Shown here one piece after another: positions 6,941-14,275 of a stretch of 24,669 nucleotides of DNA. The stretch's first letter is position 1, and each line of letters starts with the position of its first letter. The notes under the pieces were generated by a model, which saw only the letters and a program-made list of their open reading frames with translations, made no database searches and was not told the DNA's origin. Made by a program: the position numbers and the translations under genes. The DNA lies in assembly GCA_937876695.1 (NCBI GenBank), contig CALFHW010000116.1, positions 1 through 24,669 on the forward strand, given 5' to 3'. The stretch comes from an uncultured bacterium. Its GTDB lineage: Bacteria > Patescibacteriota > Dojkabacteria > CALFHW01.

Positions 6941-7720
6941 ATGATGACTATCGTAATAACAGGTGCAGCTGGAGGTCTAGGAGGGCTGCTAGCGCGCAAG
7001 TTTGCGGCGGAGTCAGTTTCTGCCAGGGGAAGTGAGAAACTACGGCTATTGCTGCTAGATATAAATGAACAAGGCCTGCAAAGGCTCTCGGAACAGTTAA
7101 AAAACGTTGAAATAGTGCTGGTCAAGGCGGATCTTTCCAGTCAGCAGGGGATAGAAGAGGCAGTGAAAAACATACTGGAGCGCACGGAGCGAATTGATCT
7201 GTTGATAAACAACGCGGGGATAGGAATTTATAAGAGATTCCCCGAGGTCGGCTGGAGCGATATGCAGCTGTCTATGAATATCAATTTATTAGCACCGTAC
7301 TTTCTAACGCAAGGATTGTTGCCGGCGTTGAAACCAACGGGCCAACCTTCCTCTATCGCCCGTCATACACCCAAGGTGATCAATATAGGCTCTGGCACGG
7401 GCGTGATCGCCATGCCTGGACGCAGCCCTTATGTAATATCAAAATTCGCGATGCGGGGCATGTCGCTGGCTATGGCCGCGGAGTTGGGGACTTCCCCTCA
7501 AGTTATTCTATTGACTCTAGGTAGCATGCTCACTAGCTTTGGACCACTCAGTATAGAAGAAAAGGAACGGCTAAAACAACAAGGAAAGGGTTATCTCGAC
7601 CCGCAATGGGTCGCAGAGAAGATTGTCGGAATCAGTAAACTGGAAAAGCCTGAGTCAGGATACGTGTTTTACCCAGAAGGGTATGATGATCCAAATACTC
7701 CGCCAGCAAACCCGGTGTAA
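6941..7720 (+). CDS. Short-chain dehydrogenase/reductase
   Basis: This 259-residue protein is a classical SDR oxidoreductase that uses NAD(H) or NADP(H). It shows the Rossmann cofactor motif TGAAGGLG near the N-terminus, the acidic end of beta2 (LLLLDIN), which favours NAD(H), the KADLSS segment, NNAG, the catalytic serine in INIGSGTG and the active-site YVISK (YxxxK). The length is normal for the family. The substrate cannot be deduced. I start it at ATG 6941 (6944 is equally possible); an upstream in-frame TTG at 6926 would overlap the promoter. It stands alone, divergent from the 162-aa gene and convergent with the acidic 116-aa gene. Confidence 0.9.
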   Translation: MMTIVITGAAGGLGGLLARKFAAESVSARGSEKLRLLLLDINEQGLQRLSEQLKNVEIVLVKADLSSQQGIEEAVKNILERTERIDLLINNAGIGIYKRFPEVGWSDMQLSMNINLLAPYFLTQGLLPALKPTGQPSSIARHTPKVINIGSGTGVIAMPGRSPYVISKFAMRGMSLAMAAELGTSPQVILLTLGSMLTSFGPLSIEEKERLKQQGKGYLDPQWVAEKIVGISKLEKPESGYVFYPEGYDDPNTPPANPV

Positions 7721-7744
7721 CTTTATCCAAATCTCACCCAGAAA

Positions 7745-8095
7745 TCAGTCAAACACATTCACGCTATCGAGAAGTTTACCTAGCAGGTTTTTTTGATCTG
7801 GGGTGAATTCTATATGCAGGGTTTGTTCGTCAAGCACCACCATCAGGCTTGAGAAGAAAATTACGTAGTATTCAGGACTGGTAGCGAATAACTCCTGCAA
7901 GCTGGATACGTCTGACCCGGCTATCCTCAAAGCATCTGCGTATTTATCGTCGAGCGGGTCGTCGTTGGTGTCTATGATTTCTAGTGCTTTATCGATGGTA
8001 AGTGCAAAGATTGCATCCACTGATAGAGGTAGACCTGTAATCTGGAGAAACTCTTTTGTGAACTCTAGTACTGTCTTGTGCTCTGCCCCTGGCAT
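7745..8095 (-). CDS. Acidic 116-aa hypothetical protein
   Basis: This is a small, strongly acidic protein (about 21 Asp/Glu against 7 Lys/Arg), mostly helical in pattern, with no TM helix and no family I know. Its ATG shares one base with the TAA stop of the 39-aa micro-ORF upstream (TAATG), and a GGGAGG Shine-Dalgarno lies inside that ORF's last codons. The two are therefore co-transcribed and translationally coupled. The opposite charge of the two products suggests, but does not prove, that they bind each other. Confidence 0.65.
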   Translation of the reverse strand: MPGAEHKTVLEFTKEFLQITGLPLSVDAIFALTIDKALEIIDTNDDPLDDKYADALRIAGSDVSSLQELFATSPEYYVIFFSSLMVVLDEQTLHIEFTPDQKNLLGKLLDSVNVFD

Positions 8096-8214
8096 TATTT
8101 TGTCCTCCCTCTCATTCTACCCATAGCTTGCTTACCTCTCGATGTTAGACCTTCAAAAACATACTTAAATGGGGCAATTATAAACATACCGAATATAATT
8201 GAGAAGAAATTCAT
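8095..8214 (-). CDS. 39-aa hydrophobic/basic micro-ORF
   Basis: This short ORF encodes 39 residues: a hydrophobic N-terminal helix (about residues 2-16, rich in Phe and Ile) and a basic C-terminal tail (net charge about +6, ending GRMRGRTK). Support for it being real is good: AAGGAG sits seven bases before the ATG, a TTGACA promoter lies upstream, and its TAA overlaps the ATG of the acidic 116-aa gene by one base. The form fits a small membrane-anchored or amphipathic peptide. It could be a membrane partner of the acidic protein, or a toxin-like peptide; no homologue is known to me. Confidence 0.6.
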   Translation of the reverse strand: MNFFSIIFGMFIIAPFKYVFEGLTSRGKQAMGRMRGRTK

Positions 8215-8250
8215 TATTTCGCTCCTTCCCCCTTCTTCCTCCATAAGTGA

Positions 8251-8280
8251 ATACTAGGACTTTTAGAGTCGGGTTGTCAA
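8251..8280 (-). promoter_or_regulatory. Promoter of the micro-ORF operon
   Basis: On the minus strand a perfect TTGACA (8280-8275) is followed after 18 bp by TAGTAT (8256-8251). Transcription would start near 8244, giving a leader of about 30 nt with a Shine-Dalgarno. The -35 lies in a short near-palindrome, GGTTGTCAACC (8272-8282), which might be an operator. Confidence 0.5.
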
Positions 8281-8331
8281 CCTTTCTTTATCCACATCAG
8301 CTTGATTTAGTTACGATTAGAATGCTAATGT

Positions 8332-8841
8332 ATGTTTGTCATGGGAAACACAGACATAGAAACAGACAAGGAGCTACGTATGATGAAACTTGCGCACCAA
8401 TTGCTATTAAATGTGGATAAGTTGGCACAGGTCAGGATAATTAATTGGTTGCAAAGTAAACTAGACGTTGGCGCTGGCTCGCAGGAGTCAGTTAAGCAAG
8501 TATCGATTGCTGTCGATCAACCTGTCAGCCAACCAAATAGTCAGCCTAAACAAGCTCCGACCAGATTGCCGGTTACCGACAGGGAGAAGGTATTGGCGGC
8601 AGCAATAGCGCTAGCAGAAGCTGGCGCAGTTCAATTCACTTCCAGGCAAGTCTCACAGAAACTAAAGGAAGTTGGAATTGTAATCAGTAATTTAACGAGA
8701 ACGATGACGGAATTGGTCAGTACTAGGCCGCCGCTACTCGTTCAGCTTAGGAAGCAAGGCAAAACTATGCAAGGCCGCAGGCTATTTATGCTTTCCAGTC
8801 ATGGTAGGGCGAAGGCAAGCAGGTTAGGATTGGGCTATTGA
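8332..8841 (+). CDS. Winged-helix-like protein with linker
   Basis: This 169-residue protein has an N-terminal helical part (about 15-45, KLAHQLLLNVDKLAQVRIIN), a Gln/Ser/Pro-rich linker (about 55-78), and a C-terminal domain of about 90 residues. That domain has the order helix, helix, helix, then beta-hairpin expected of a winged helix: REKVLAAAIALAEAG, SRQVSQKLKEVG, SNLTRTMTELVS, then RRLFMLSSHGRAKA. DNA or RNA binding is plausible but no specific family is clear. The start could be ATG 8332 or ATG 8341; a TAGAAT box ending eight bases before 8332 favours the first as a near-leaderless start. It is divergent from the micro-ORF operon, which it might regulate. Confidence 0.6.
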   Translation: MFVMGNTDIETDKELRMMKLAHQLLLNVDKLAQVRIINWLQSKLDVGAGSQESVKQVSIAVDQPVSQPNSQPKQAPTRLPVTDREKVLAAAIALAEAGAVQFTSRQVSQKLKEVGIVISNLTRTMTELVSTRPPLLVQLRKQGKTMQGRRLFMLSSHGRAKASRLGLGY

Positions 8842-8864
8842 AAGGGATTTGGGAGCGAGTGCGT

Positions 8865-9275
8865 CTACTTTGCCAACTGCTTTGAGTAATCCATACCTTT
8901 GCGAGCCATGTCGATGGCATCTTCAAATTTTCTGGCTCTGACTAGGTTCAATACTTTGCCTTCAATTATTTTGCGCACCTTTTCTTCGTACTCAACTACA
9001 ATGGGGATAACGACTTCTCCCAGTTCGGCAAATTCGTCGTCTAGAGTAGGCACTACCTCAATTAGTTCCTTATCGCTGATGCCATCGGGGACTTTCTCTA
9101 GGATCATCTTGGCGATGCCTCGAGCTCGGTCCTCAGAAATACTACCGCTTTCCAGGCCATGAGTGATGACTTTAACTACGGCCTTTTGCACGCGTTCACG
9201 TAGGCTGCCGGCCTCTTTAGGGACAGCAGCAGCTGATGGTGTAGGGATTGGGGCAGCATTGTCACTCATGGGCAT
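8865..9275 (-). CDS. Small helical protein of unknown function
   Basis: This 136-residue protein starts with a Pro/Ala-rich disordered stretch of about 20 residues and continues as an all-helical domain with many charged residues (for example RVQKAVVKVITHGLESGSISEDRARGIAKMILEKVPD). No TM helix or signal peptide is seen and I do not recognise the family. ATG 9275 lies eight bases after the stop of the upstream coiled-coil gene; ATG 9269 is a second possibility. It is probably co-transcribed with that gene. Confidence 0.65.
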   Translation of the reverse strand: MPMSDNAAPIPTPSAAAVPKEAGSLRERVQKAVVKVITHGLESGSISEDRARGIAKMILEKVPDGISDKELIEVVPTLDDEFAELGEVVIPIVVEYEEKVRKIIEGKVLNLVRARKFEDAIDMARKGMDYSKQLAK

Positions 9276-9282
9276 ATTTTAC

Positions 9283-9618
9283 TTATTTAGTCATGCGTTC
9301 ATCTTCAGAAAGAGTTAGGCCTTCGAGCTCGTCGGTATTGCGATATATCGCAGCCAAAGCCTTTTTTACCTCTTGCATATCATTCGATCCGTATTCCTGG
9401 ACCTTACGGATGTTATTGGTATCCAGATGTATATGGTCAACTTCACTTTTCAGCTCTCTAATACCTGACTCCAGATTGTCGATCTGGGTAGACAACACTT
9501 TGCCGCTAGATGCGCCAACCTCTCTGGAAATCTGCGCCATCATTCCCTCAAGGCTTTCCAGCCGTCTGGCTAGCTTCGCGATGTCGCTAGCAATTTCTTT
9601 GAGCATTCTTTCTTCCAT
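9283..9618 (-). CDS. Small coiled-coil protein
   Basis: This 111-residue protein is almost wholly coiled-coil: heptad-like repeats run from about residue 5 to 85 (KEIASDIAKLARRLESLEGM, then QIDNLESGIRELKSEVDHI). No family is recognised; it could be a structural or adaptor protein. I start it at ATG 9618, because a TATTAT box ends six bases upstream and the longer reading frame (TTG at 9654) would run into the coding region of the divergent peptidase gene. The next gene (136 aa) follows after seven bases, so they form a two-gene operon. Confidence 0.65.
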   Translation of the reverse strand: MEERMLKEIASDIAKLARRLESLEGMMAQISREVGASSGKVLSTQIDNLESGIRELKSEVDHIHLDTNNIRKVQEYGSNDMQEVKKALAAIYRNTDELEGLTLSEDERMTK

Positions 9619-9623
9619 AGTTT

Positions 9624-9630
9624 TATAATA
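9624..9630. promoter_or_regulatory. Overlapping bidirectional -10 elements
   Basis: Plus-strand TATAAT (9624-9629) and minus-strand TATTAT (9630-9625) share five bases. The first ends five bases before ATG 9635, the second six bases before ATG 9618. The start codons of the divergent genes are only 16 bp apart, so both mRNAs should be leaderless or nearly so. Confidence 0.55.
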
Positions 9631-9634
9631 CAGC

Positions 9635-10759
9635 ATGTACTTATTGATAACCAATCCATTTGATATCTTCTACTTAACAGGGTTTATGGCAGATAATCTA
9701 TTAGAACGACAGAGCTATGTGCTTTGTAAGTTGGTAAATAATGTGCCGACTAAATTATCGGACATACACAAAATCTGGCACTTTCTGCCAGAGATGTTTG
9801 CTGCTAATGCAGCCCCCGATACTGGCAACGCAGTTCAGAGGGTTGTTTTAAAGCCTGGTACTAAGCTCAGCGAGGAAGTAATGGAGATAATGAGGAATGA
9901 CAAGGGAAATAGCAAAGACTCTGTTTTGCCACTTACACTCTATTTCCAACCTGAAGATATGCGCTACCAAGAGGTTATTTCGTTGGAGGGAAATCTGGAT
10001 ATGAAGCTAGAGCCAATGGCCGGCATGTTCACCCAGTTGCGTGCTTGCAAGTCTCCGCAAGAAGTGGAGAAGATTCGTCTAGCCGCACAGCGAAGTGAAA
10101 CTGTCTATCAAGAGATATTAAAGCACTTGAAGCCTGGAATAACTGAGCTGGAGGTTAAGAAGTCGATACTAACTGAACTGAGTAGTCCTGACTTTCCAGG
10201 CTTTGAGTCAGCATTCGACCCAATCGTGGCTTTTGGCCCCAATAGCGCTATTCCACACCACCGGGCTACCGCCAAGGAGCTAACAGAAGGTGATGTCGTT
10301 CTGATCGATATGGGGGCTAGTTACCATGGGTATAACGCAGATATTTGCCGCACCACCATATTTCGCCCAAGTGTTGACCAGCAACAGCTGTTTGACGAAA
10401 GATCACAGAGGGTGGTCTCTGCACTTGAAGCTGCGTCAAAGTACCTCGGCTCTAAAGCACAGCGGTTGGATGTCATAGCTGGCGGTGAAGAACAGGCTGC
10501 CAACGACTCTGGTAGTTCTATTTCTCCACACACCACCACCGAACTCTCTAGCCTCATGCAAGCAGCACTCGGCCAGGAGTACCCGCTGATTCATGCTTTC
10601 GGGCATGGTCTAGGCATAGAAGTACATGAGGGCCCGCATATTAGTAATTTAGGTAAGTCATATGAGTTTAAGGGCGGCGAAGTCGTCGCCTTGGAGCCCG
10701 CAATTTATATTCCAGGCTGGGGAGGTGTTAGGATTGAATATAACTACTATTATGAATGA
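9635..10759 (+). CDS. M24-family aminopeptidase (Xaa-Pro peptidase-like)
   Basis: This 374-residue cytoplasmic protein is a pita-bread-fold metallopeptidase that would remove N-terminal residues, probably before proline. The metal ligands expected for M24 are all present: D225 (IDMGA), D236 (NADICR), H324 (FGHGLG), E354 (ALEPA) and E368 (VRIE); H331 in VHEGP matches the family's active-site histidine. The N-terminal 130 residues are a creatinase-like domain that begins directly at its first strand (YLLITNPFDIFYLTGF), about 15 residues shorter than usual. Two oddities: an extra loop of about 25 residues between D236 and H324, and an end only six residues after the last ligand, roughly 20 short. 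Its TGA overlaps the start of the patatin-like gene by eight bases. Confidence 0.88.
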   Translation: MYLLITNPFDIFYLTGFMADNLLERQSYVLCKLVNNVPTKLSDIHKIWHFLPEMFAANAAPDTGNAVQRVVLKPGTKLSEEVMEIMRNDKGNSKDSVLPLTLYFQPEDMRYQEVISLEGNLDMKLEPMAGMFTQLRACKSPQEVEKIRLAAQRSETVYQEILKHLKPGITELEVKKSILTELSSPDFPGFESAFDPIVAFGPNSAIPHHRATAKELTEGDVVLIDMGASYHGYNADICRTTIFRPSVDQQQLFDERSQRVVSALEAASKYLGSKAQRLDVIAGGEEQAANDSGSSISPHTTTELSSLMQAALGQEYPLIHAFGHGLGIEVHEGPHISNLGKSYEFKGGEVVALEPAIYIPGWGGVRIEYNYYYE

Positions 10760-11528
10760 TTTCGCACTATCAATTAAGGGTGGGTCTGCCAAGGCATTTG
10801 GAGCAATAGGTGTAGTGCGGTTTTTGCAAGAGCATAACCTGGTTCCCAAAATTGTGGCTGGTTCATCGGGTGGGGCGATAGTAGCCTCCATGTACGCACT
10901 AGGCTACGATTGGAGTAAGATGCTGGAAATAGTTTCCCAAGTGAGGATGAGCAGGCTATTTTCATTATCTTCGTTATTAACCAGACAGACACTTATGTCT
11001 GAGAAATCTTTTGCAACGATGCTGCTGAGCATTGCTGATGATCGTAAAATTGAAGATCTGCCGATTCCGCTAGTTATTTTTGCCTCCAGGATGGATAAAC
11101 CTGAAAGGGTGTTCATCCGCGAGGGCAGTCTTCTCAACGCTTTACAGGCCTCCTGCGCCTTCCCCTACGTGTTGCCAGCAGGAAGAGGAAAGCGCAGGAG
11201 TCTGATCGATGGCGACCTCACCCCAGGTTACTCAGCGACAAAACTTAGAGAGCTAGGTGCCAAACATGTAATCGGTGTAGCTAATACTTTAGGGAATGAG
11301 AAATACAACTTTGGTGCGGGACTTGATAAAGTAGTCGACATGTTTCATTATCTAACTGAGCAGATCGATGAAAAAGTTCGCCAAGATGATCCAGTTGATC
11401 TAGAGATAAATTATCAATCCACTGGAATCAACTATTTTGGCGTTAATGGTATTGACAGTAATGTAGAAAAAGTCTATCGCAAATGCGTCAAACTAAAGGC
11501 TGAAATTCTCAAAGCGACTCGACCTTGA
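10752..11528 (+). CDS. Patatin-like phospholipase
   Basis: This 258-residue protein is a patatin-type serine hydrolase that would cleave acyl esters of lipids. The oxyanion hole is KGGSAKAFG (residues 9-17), the nucleophile S39 lies in GSSGG (37-41), and the catalytic Asp is D153 in IDGDL, so the Ser-Asp dyad is complete. The size suits the RssA/NTE-type bacterial group. I choose ATG 10752, directly before the oxyanion motif, overlapping the peptidase gene by eight bases; a longer frame exists upstream but reads non-conserved residues inside the peptidase gene. The 3' end overlaps the convergent membrane-anchored gene by 20 bases. Confidence 0.88.
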   Translation: MNDFALSIKGGSAKAFGAIGVVRFLQEHNLVPKIVAGSSGGAIVASMYALGYDWSKMLEIVSQVRMSRLFSLSSLLTRQTLMSEKSFATMLLSIADDRKIEDLPIPLVIFASRMDKPERVFIREGSLLNALQASCAFPYVLPAGRGKRRSLIDGDLTPGYSATKLRELGAKHVIGVANTLGNEKYNFGAGLDKVVDMFHYLTEQIDEKVRQDDPVDLEINYQSTGINYFGVNGIDSNVEKVYRKCVKLKAEILKATRP

Positions 11529-12573
11529 TCGTGAAACTCTGGGTAGAACCTTGTTCTAATGCAATCTTACGACCATTTAGCTCGCCGGTATAGCGAAACT
11601 TCAGCAGGTACTCTTTTTCTCCCACTTCTAGCAGGTTAGCTGGTGGCAGATCCAACTTAAACATCATAGGCAACTCAATTCTGGCAGCAGGTTGCAAAAT
11701 GAGTTCGTTCACTAGTAAAGGTTGCACTAGTTCGCCCGTGGTGGTCATTAGGTCAAACTCATAAAACCCCTGTACTTGCTGCTCGCTGAGATTAGTTATA
11801 GCAATCATCCCTTTCAATTCAGGTTTGCTGTCGCGCTTATAGGTTAGATTCTGAGTCTGACTGATGGCGCCTATACTCACAATTGAATCGGTGGGAACTA
11901 GCTTCAACACGAGGGGGATTTGGTAGGAGAGAGAATAGGACTGCTCAGGATCGCTTAATCCCTTCAGATTTATGACAATTTCAAGCATCTCTTCTACTTG
12001 GTCAGCTCCTACAGGCATTGTCAAAGGTAGAGTTATAGCAACTGGAAGCTGCGCCTTTTCCGTGATCCTCAGCTCGATTTCCTCAGGTGAACTGATACCC
12101 TGGCTGGGCATAGCTGAGGTAAGACCCAATTGGTAAGCAACTTCGCTATTATTGCTCAGCTCTAGCGAAATCTCGTAGTTCTTCTCTTGCCCAGCATGCT
12201 GAAAGTTGAATTCAGAAGGTAACTGGCTATTGGTGACTAGTAGCAAATTGTCTTTCTTGAAAGCGGCAATCATAGCCTTCTGACGTTCTTGCCCACGCCA
12301 CCAGAGGCCCAGGGCAGTGATGCCAATGCAGACGCCGATTAGCAGCAGTGCAAGTAGGCCGAAGGATAGGTTGCGTCGGTCGAAGAGACGGCCTGTACGC
12401 TTACTCGGAATCGGCTTACCTTTTGTAGCCTTGCTAGTCGCCCTGCCTTGAGTTGATTTACCAGCGGCCGTTTTTGCTGTACTCCCAAGACCAGCGGGTT
12501 TAGAGGGCTTATCATCGGGGTGCTTTTTTTTACCGACGCTAAGCTTGGCTCCTACAGTTTTCTTAATATTCAT
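11509..12573 (-). CDS. Membrane-anchored protein with Ig-like exterior
   Basis: This 354-residue protein has a very basic, Lys/Ser/Pro-rich cytoplasmic tail (residues 1-67), one TM helix (about 70-92, LSFGLLALLLIGVCIGITALGL) and an exterior part of about 260 residues that is nearly all beta-strand. Two repeats of roughly 120 residues with alternating hydrophobic pattern suggest Ig-like or DUF11-like modules. Type II topology with the tail inside follows from the positive-inside rule. Function is unknown; a cell-envelope or surface role is likely. It is convergent with the patatin gene and divergent from the permease gene. Confidence 0.65.
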   Translation of the reverse strand: MNIKKTVGAKLSVGKKKHPDDKPSKPAGLGSTAKTAAGKSTQGRATSKATKGKPIPSKRTGRLFDRRNLSFGLLALLLIGVCIGITALGLWWRGQERQKAMIAAFKKDNLLLVTNSQLPSEFNFQHAGQEKNYEISLELSNNSEVAYQLGLTSAMPSQGISSPEEIELRITEKAQLPVAITLPLTMPVGADQVEEMLEIVINLKGLSDPEQSYSLSYQIPLVLKLVPTDSIVSIGAISQTQNLTYKRDSKPELKGMIAITNLSEQQVQGFYEFDLMTTTGELVQPLLVNELILQPAARIELPMMFKLDLPPANLLEVGEKEYLLKFRYTGELNGRKIALEQGSTQSFTIKVESL

Positions 12574-12600
12574 CCGTACAATAATCTAACATAAACGGGT

Positions 12601-12606
12601 TATAAT
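12601..12606 (+). promoter_or_regulatory. -10 box of the permease operon
   Basis: A perfect TATAAT ends nine bases before the ATG at 12616, so the 5' leader would be only two or three bases. No clear -35 is visible. Confidence 0.5.
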
Positions 12607-12615
12607 TGAACTGAC

Positions 12616-13512
12616 ATGGAAAGGCTGCAAGATACTCTGACAATTTTTCTGGCAATAATGGTGGAGGCAACGCCGTTTGTGGTGCTGGGCGTGTTGGTTT
12701 CGGCGGTGCTATCTGCCTTTGTTAAAGATGAATGGCTGTTGCGCCTGCGCACTAATAATAGATTTGCCTCACATATGATCTCAGCCTGTCTGGGCTTTCT
12801 GTTCCCAGTATGCGAGTGCGGCAATGTGCCAGTGATGAGAAGCCTTTTGGCCAAAGGTTTTAGTGTGTCGCAGGCGGTGAGCTTCTACCTGGGTGCGCCG
12901 ATTCTAAATATTGTAGTAATTGCTACTACTATGGCTGCCTTCGAAGGCAGCCCTGTCGTCATCCTAGGTAGAGTTATCGGCGGCTTCGTGGTGGCTAGTA
13001 CAGTGGGAATAATTTTGAGCTACCATAAAAACAGCAATAGCCTGCTTACTCCAGCCACTATTGTGATGTGCGAGGAGGATCACAGTCATGATCGTGGCCT
13101 TAAGTACCTAACTAGCCACTCATTCGTGCGTCGTTTTCTGACGGAATTTTTCTCGATGATGAACCTACTGATTATCGGCGCTGCAATAGCCTCTATTACT
13201 CAGCTATGGATACCTCGCGACTTCGTGTTTGGTCTGGCTAGCGTGCCAATTCTAGCGATTCTATCTATGATGGTGTTGACGGTGATTCTTTCGGTGTGCT
13301 CGACTGTGGACGCGTTCATCGCGCTGGCTTATTCTAGCCAATTTACTCCGGGCGCTTTGGTAGCATTCCTGGTCTACGGCCCGATGATCGATGTTAAGGC
13401 GATCTCTATGCTGTTGACTACATTTAAGCCCAGGGCGGTCGCCTATATAGTATTTTTAGTGACAATGCTCACTATTCTGATTAGTTTAATTGTTACTATG
13501 CTGGGTTACTGA
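12616..13512 (+). CDS. DUF318/ArsP-type permease
   Basis: This 298-residue protein is a polytopic membrane protein of the DUF318 (PF03773, UPF0718, YcgR-like) permease family, which includes organoarsenic and other exporters. The family motif PVCECGN is at residues 64-70 (C66, C68), and a second conserved region reads SVCSTVDAFIALAY. About eight TM helices are visible, with a central cytoplasmic loop containing EEDHSHDRG. It is followed directly, with a one-base stop/start overlap, by its usual partner of the TIGR03943 family, so they probably work as a two-part transport unit. The cargo is not known; the His-rich partner suggests a metal or metal complex. Confidence 0.9.
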   Translation: MERLQDTLTIFLAIMVEATPFVVLGVLVSAVLSAFVKDEWLLRLRTNNRFASHMISACLGFLFPVCECGNVPVMRSLLAKGFSVSQAVSFYLGAPILNIVVIATTMAAFEGSPVVILGRVIGGFVVASTVGIILSYHKNSNSLLTPATIVMCEEDHSHDRGLKYLTSHSFVRRFLTEFFSMMNLLIIGAAIASITQLWIPRDFVFGLASVPILAILSMMVLTVILSVCSTVDAFIALAYSSQFTPGALVAFLVYGPMIDVKAISMLLTTFKPRAVAYIVFLVTMLTILISLIVTMLGY

Positions 13513-14270
13513 TGAAAAATAATCACAACCACCATCATCATGATAGTGTAGGCAAAGAGAGTCAAGGCAATTGGCGGGCTTTCACTGATAGGATCCCAGG
13601 ATTGGTCATGGTATTTGTGGCGCTCTATTTAGTCTGGCTATTTTTCTCTGGCCACAACCAGTACTACATCAATTCCGGTTATTTTATGTTTAATTTCTTG
13701 ATGGGAGGACTGCTTCTGCTAGTTGCGGCGGCTAGCTTGTTTATTCCAGTCAAAGGAATCTCGCTGCGCAGCCTAGCGCCGCTGTTGGTGGTATTGATGC
13801 TGGGCTTTCTGCTTCCACCGCAGCCATTAAGTTCAGCTACAGCCTCCAATAGAAGCGTAAATGTGGGAGCCGCAGGTAATGCCCAAGAGGTTAGCCCGCT
13901 GCTTAAGGTAAATCCGGAGACATTGAGAATAGCTGATTGGGTGAGACTGCAGAATTACGAGGCTGATTATAGCCGGTTTATAGGGCAACGAGTGGATGTA
14001 GTGGGCTTTTTATTTAAGGCAGGCGGCGGTGCGGTCTTTTCTGAAGAGAATTTTATGGTCGGTAAGTTCGTGATTACCTGTTGTGCAATTGATGCCAGTC
14101 CCTTAGGCCTAGAGATTGAGAATTCCGACTTAACGGGAAATCTTAAGCAGGATGATTGGGTAAGGGTAAAGGGAGAGTGGAAAGTTGTAGAAAAAGAAGG
14201 CCAGAGTTATATGGTAATTAGCGCAGACTTTATGGAGATTGTGCCTCGTCCTAGTTCACCTTACGAATAG
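13512..14270 (+). CDS. TIGR03943/DUF1980 (YcgQ-like) membrane protein
   Basis: This 252-residue protein belongs to the TIGR03943 group, the known companion of DUF318 permeases. Residues 2-11 are His-rich (NNHNHHHHDS), followed by TM helices at about 26-46, 55-76 and 83-100, and a C-terminal exterior domain whose ITCCAIDASPLGLEIE stretch matches the family's CC-A-D motif. The two adjacent cysteines and the His run make metal binding plausible. The ATGA junction with the permease shows translational coupling. The His-rich start is near the ATG, so an alternative start would lose it. Confidence 0.85.
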   Translation: MKNNHNHHHHDSVGKESQGNWRAFTDRIPGLVMVFVALYLVWLFFSGHNQYYINSGYFMFNFLMGGLLLLVAAASLFIPVKGISLRSLAPLLVVLMLGFLLPPQPLSSATASNRSVNVGAAGNAQEVSPLLKVNPETLRIADWVRLQNYEADYSRFIGQRVDVVGFLFKAGGGAVFSEENFMVGKFVITCCAIDASPLGLEIENSDLTGNLKQDDWVRVKGEWKVVEKEGQSYMVISADFMEIVPRPSSPYE

Positions 14271-14275
14271 CGACT

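Noticed and set aside
10757..13512. Recoding of TGA (code 25) as in Gracilibacteria
   Set aside because: TGA ends the M24 peptidase and the DUF318 permease at the right family positions with tight stop/start overlaps, so it is a true stop here.
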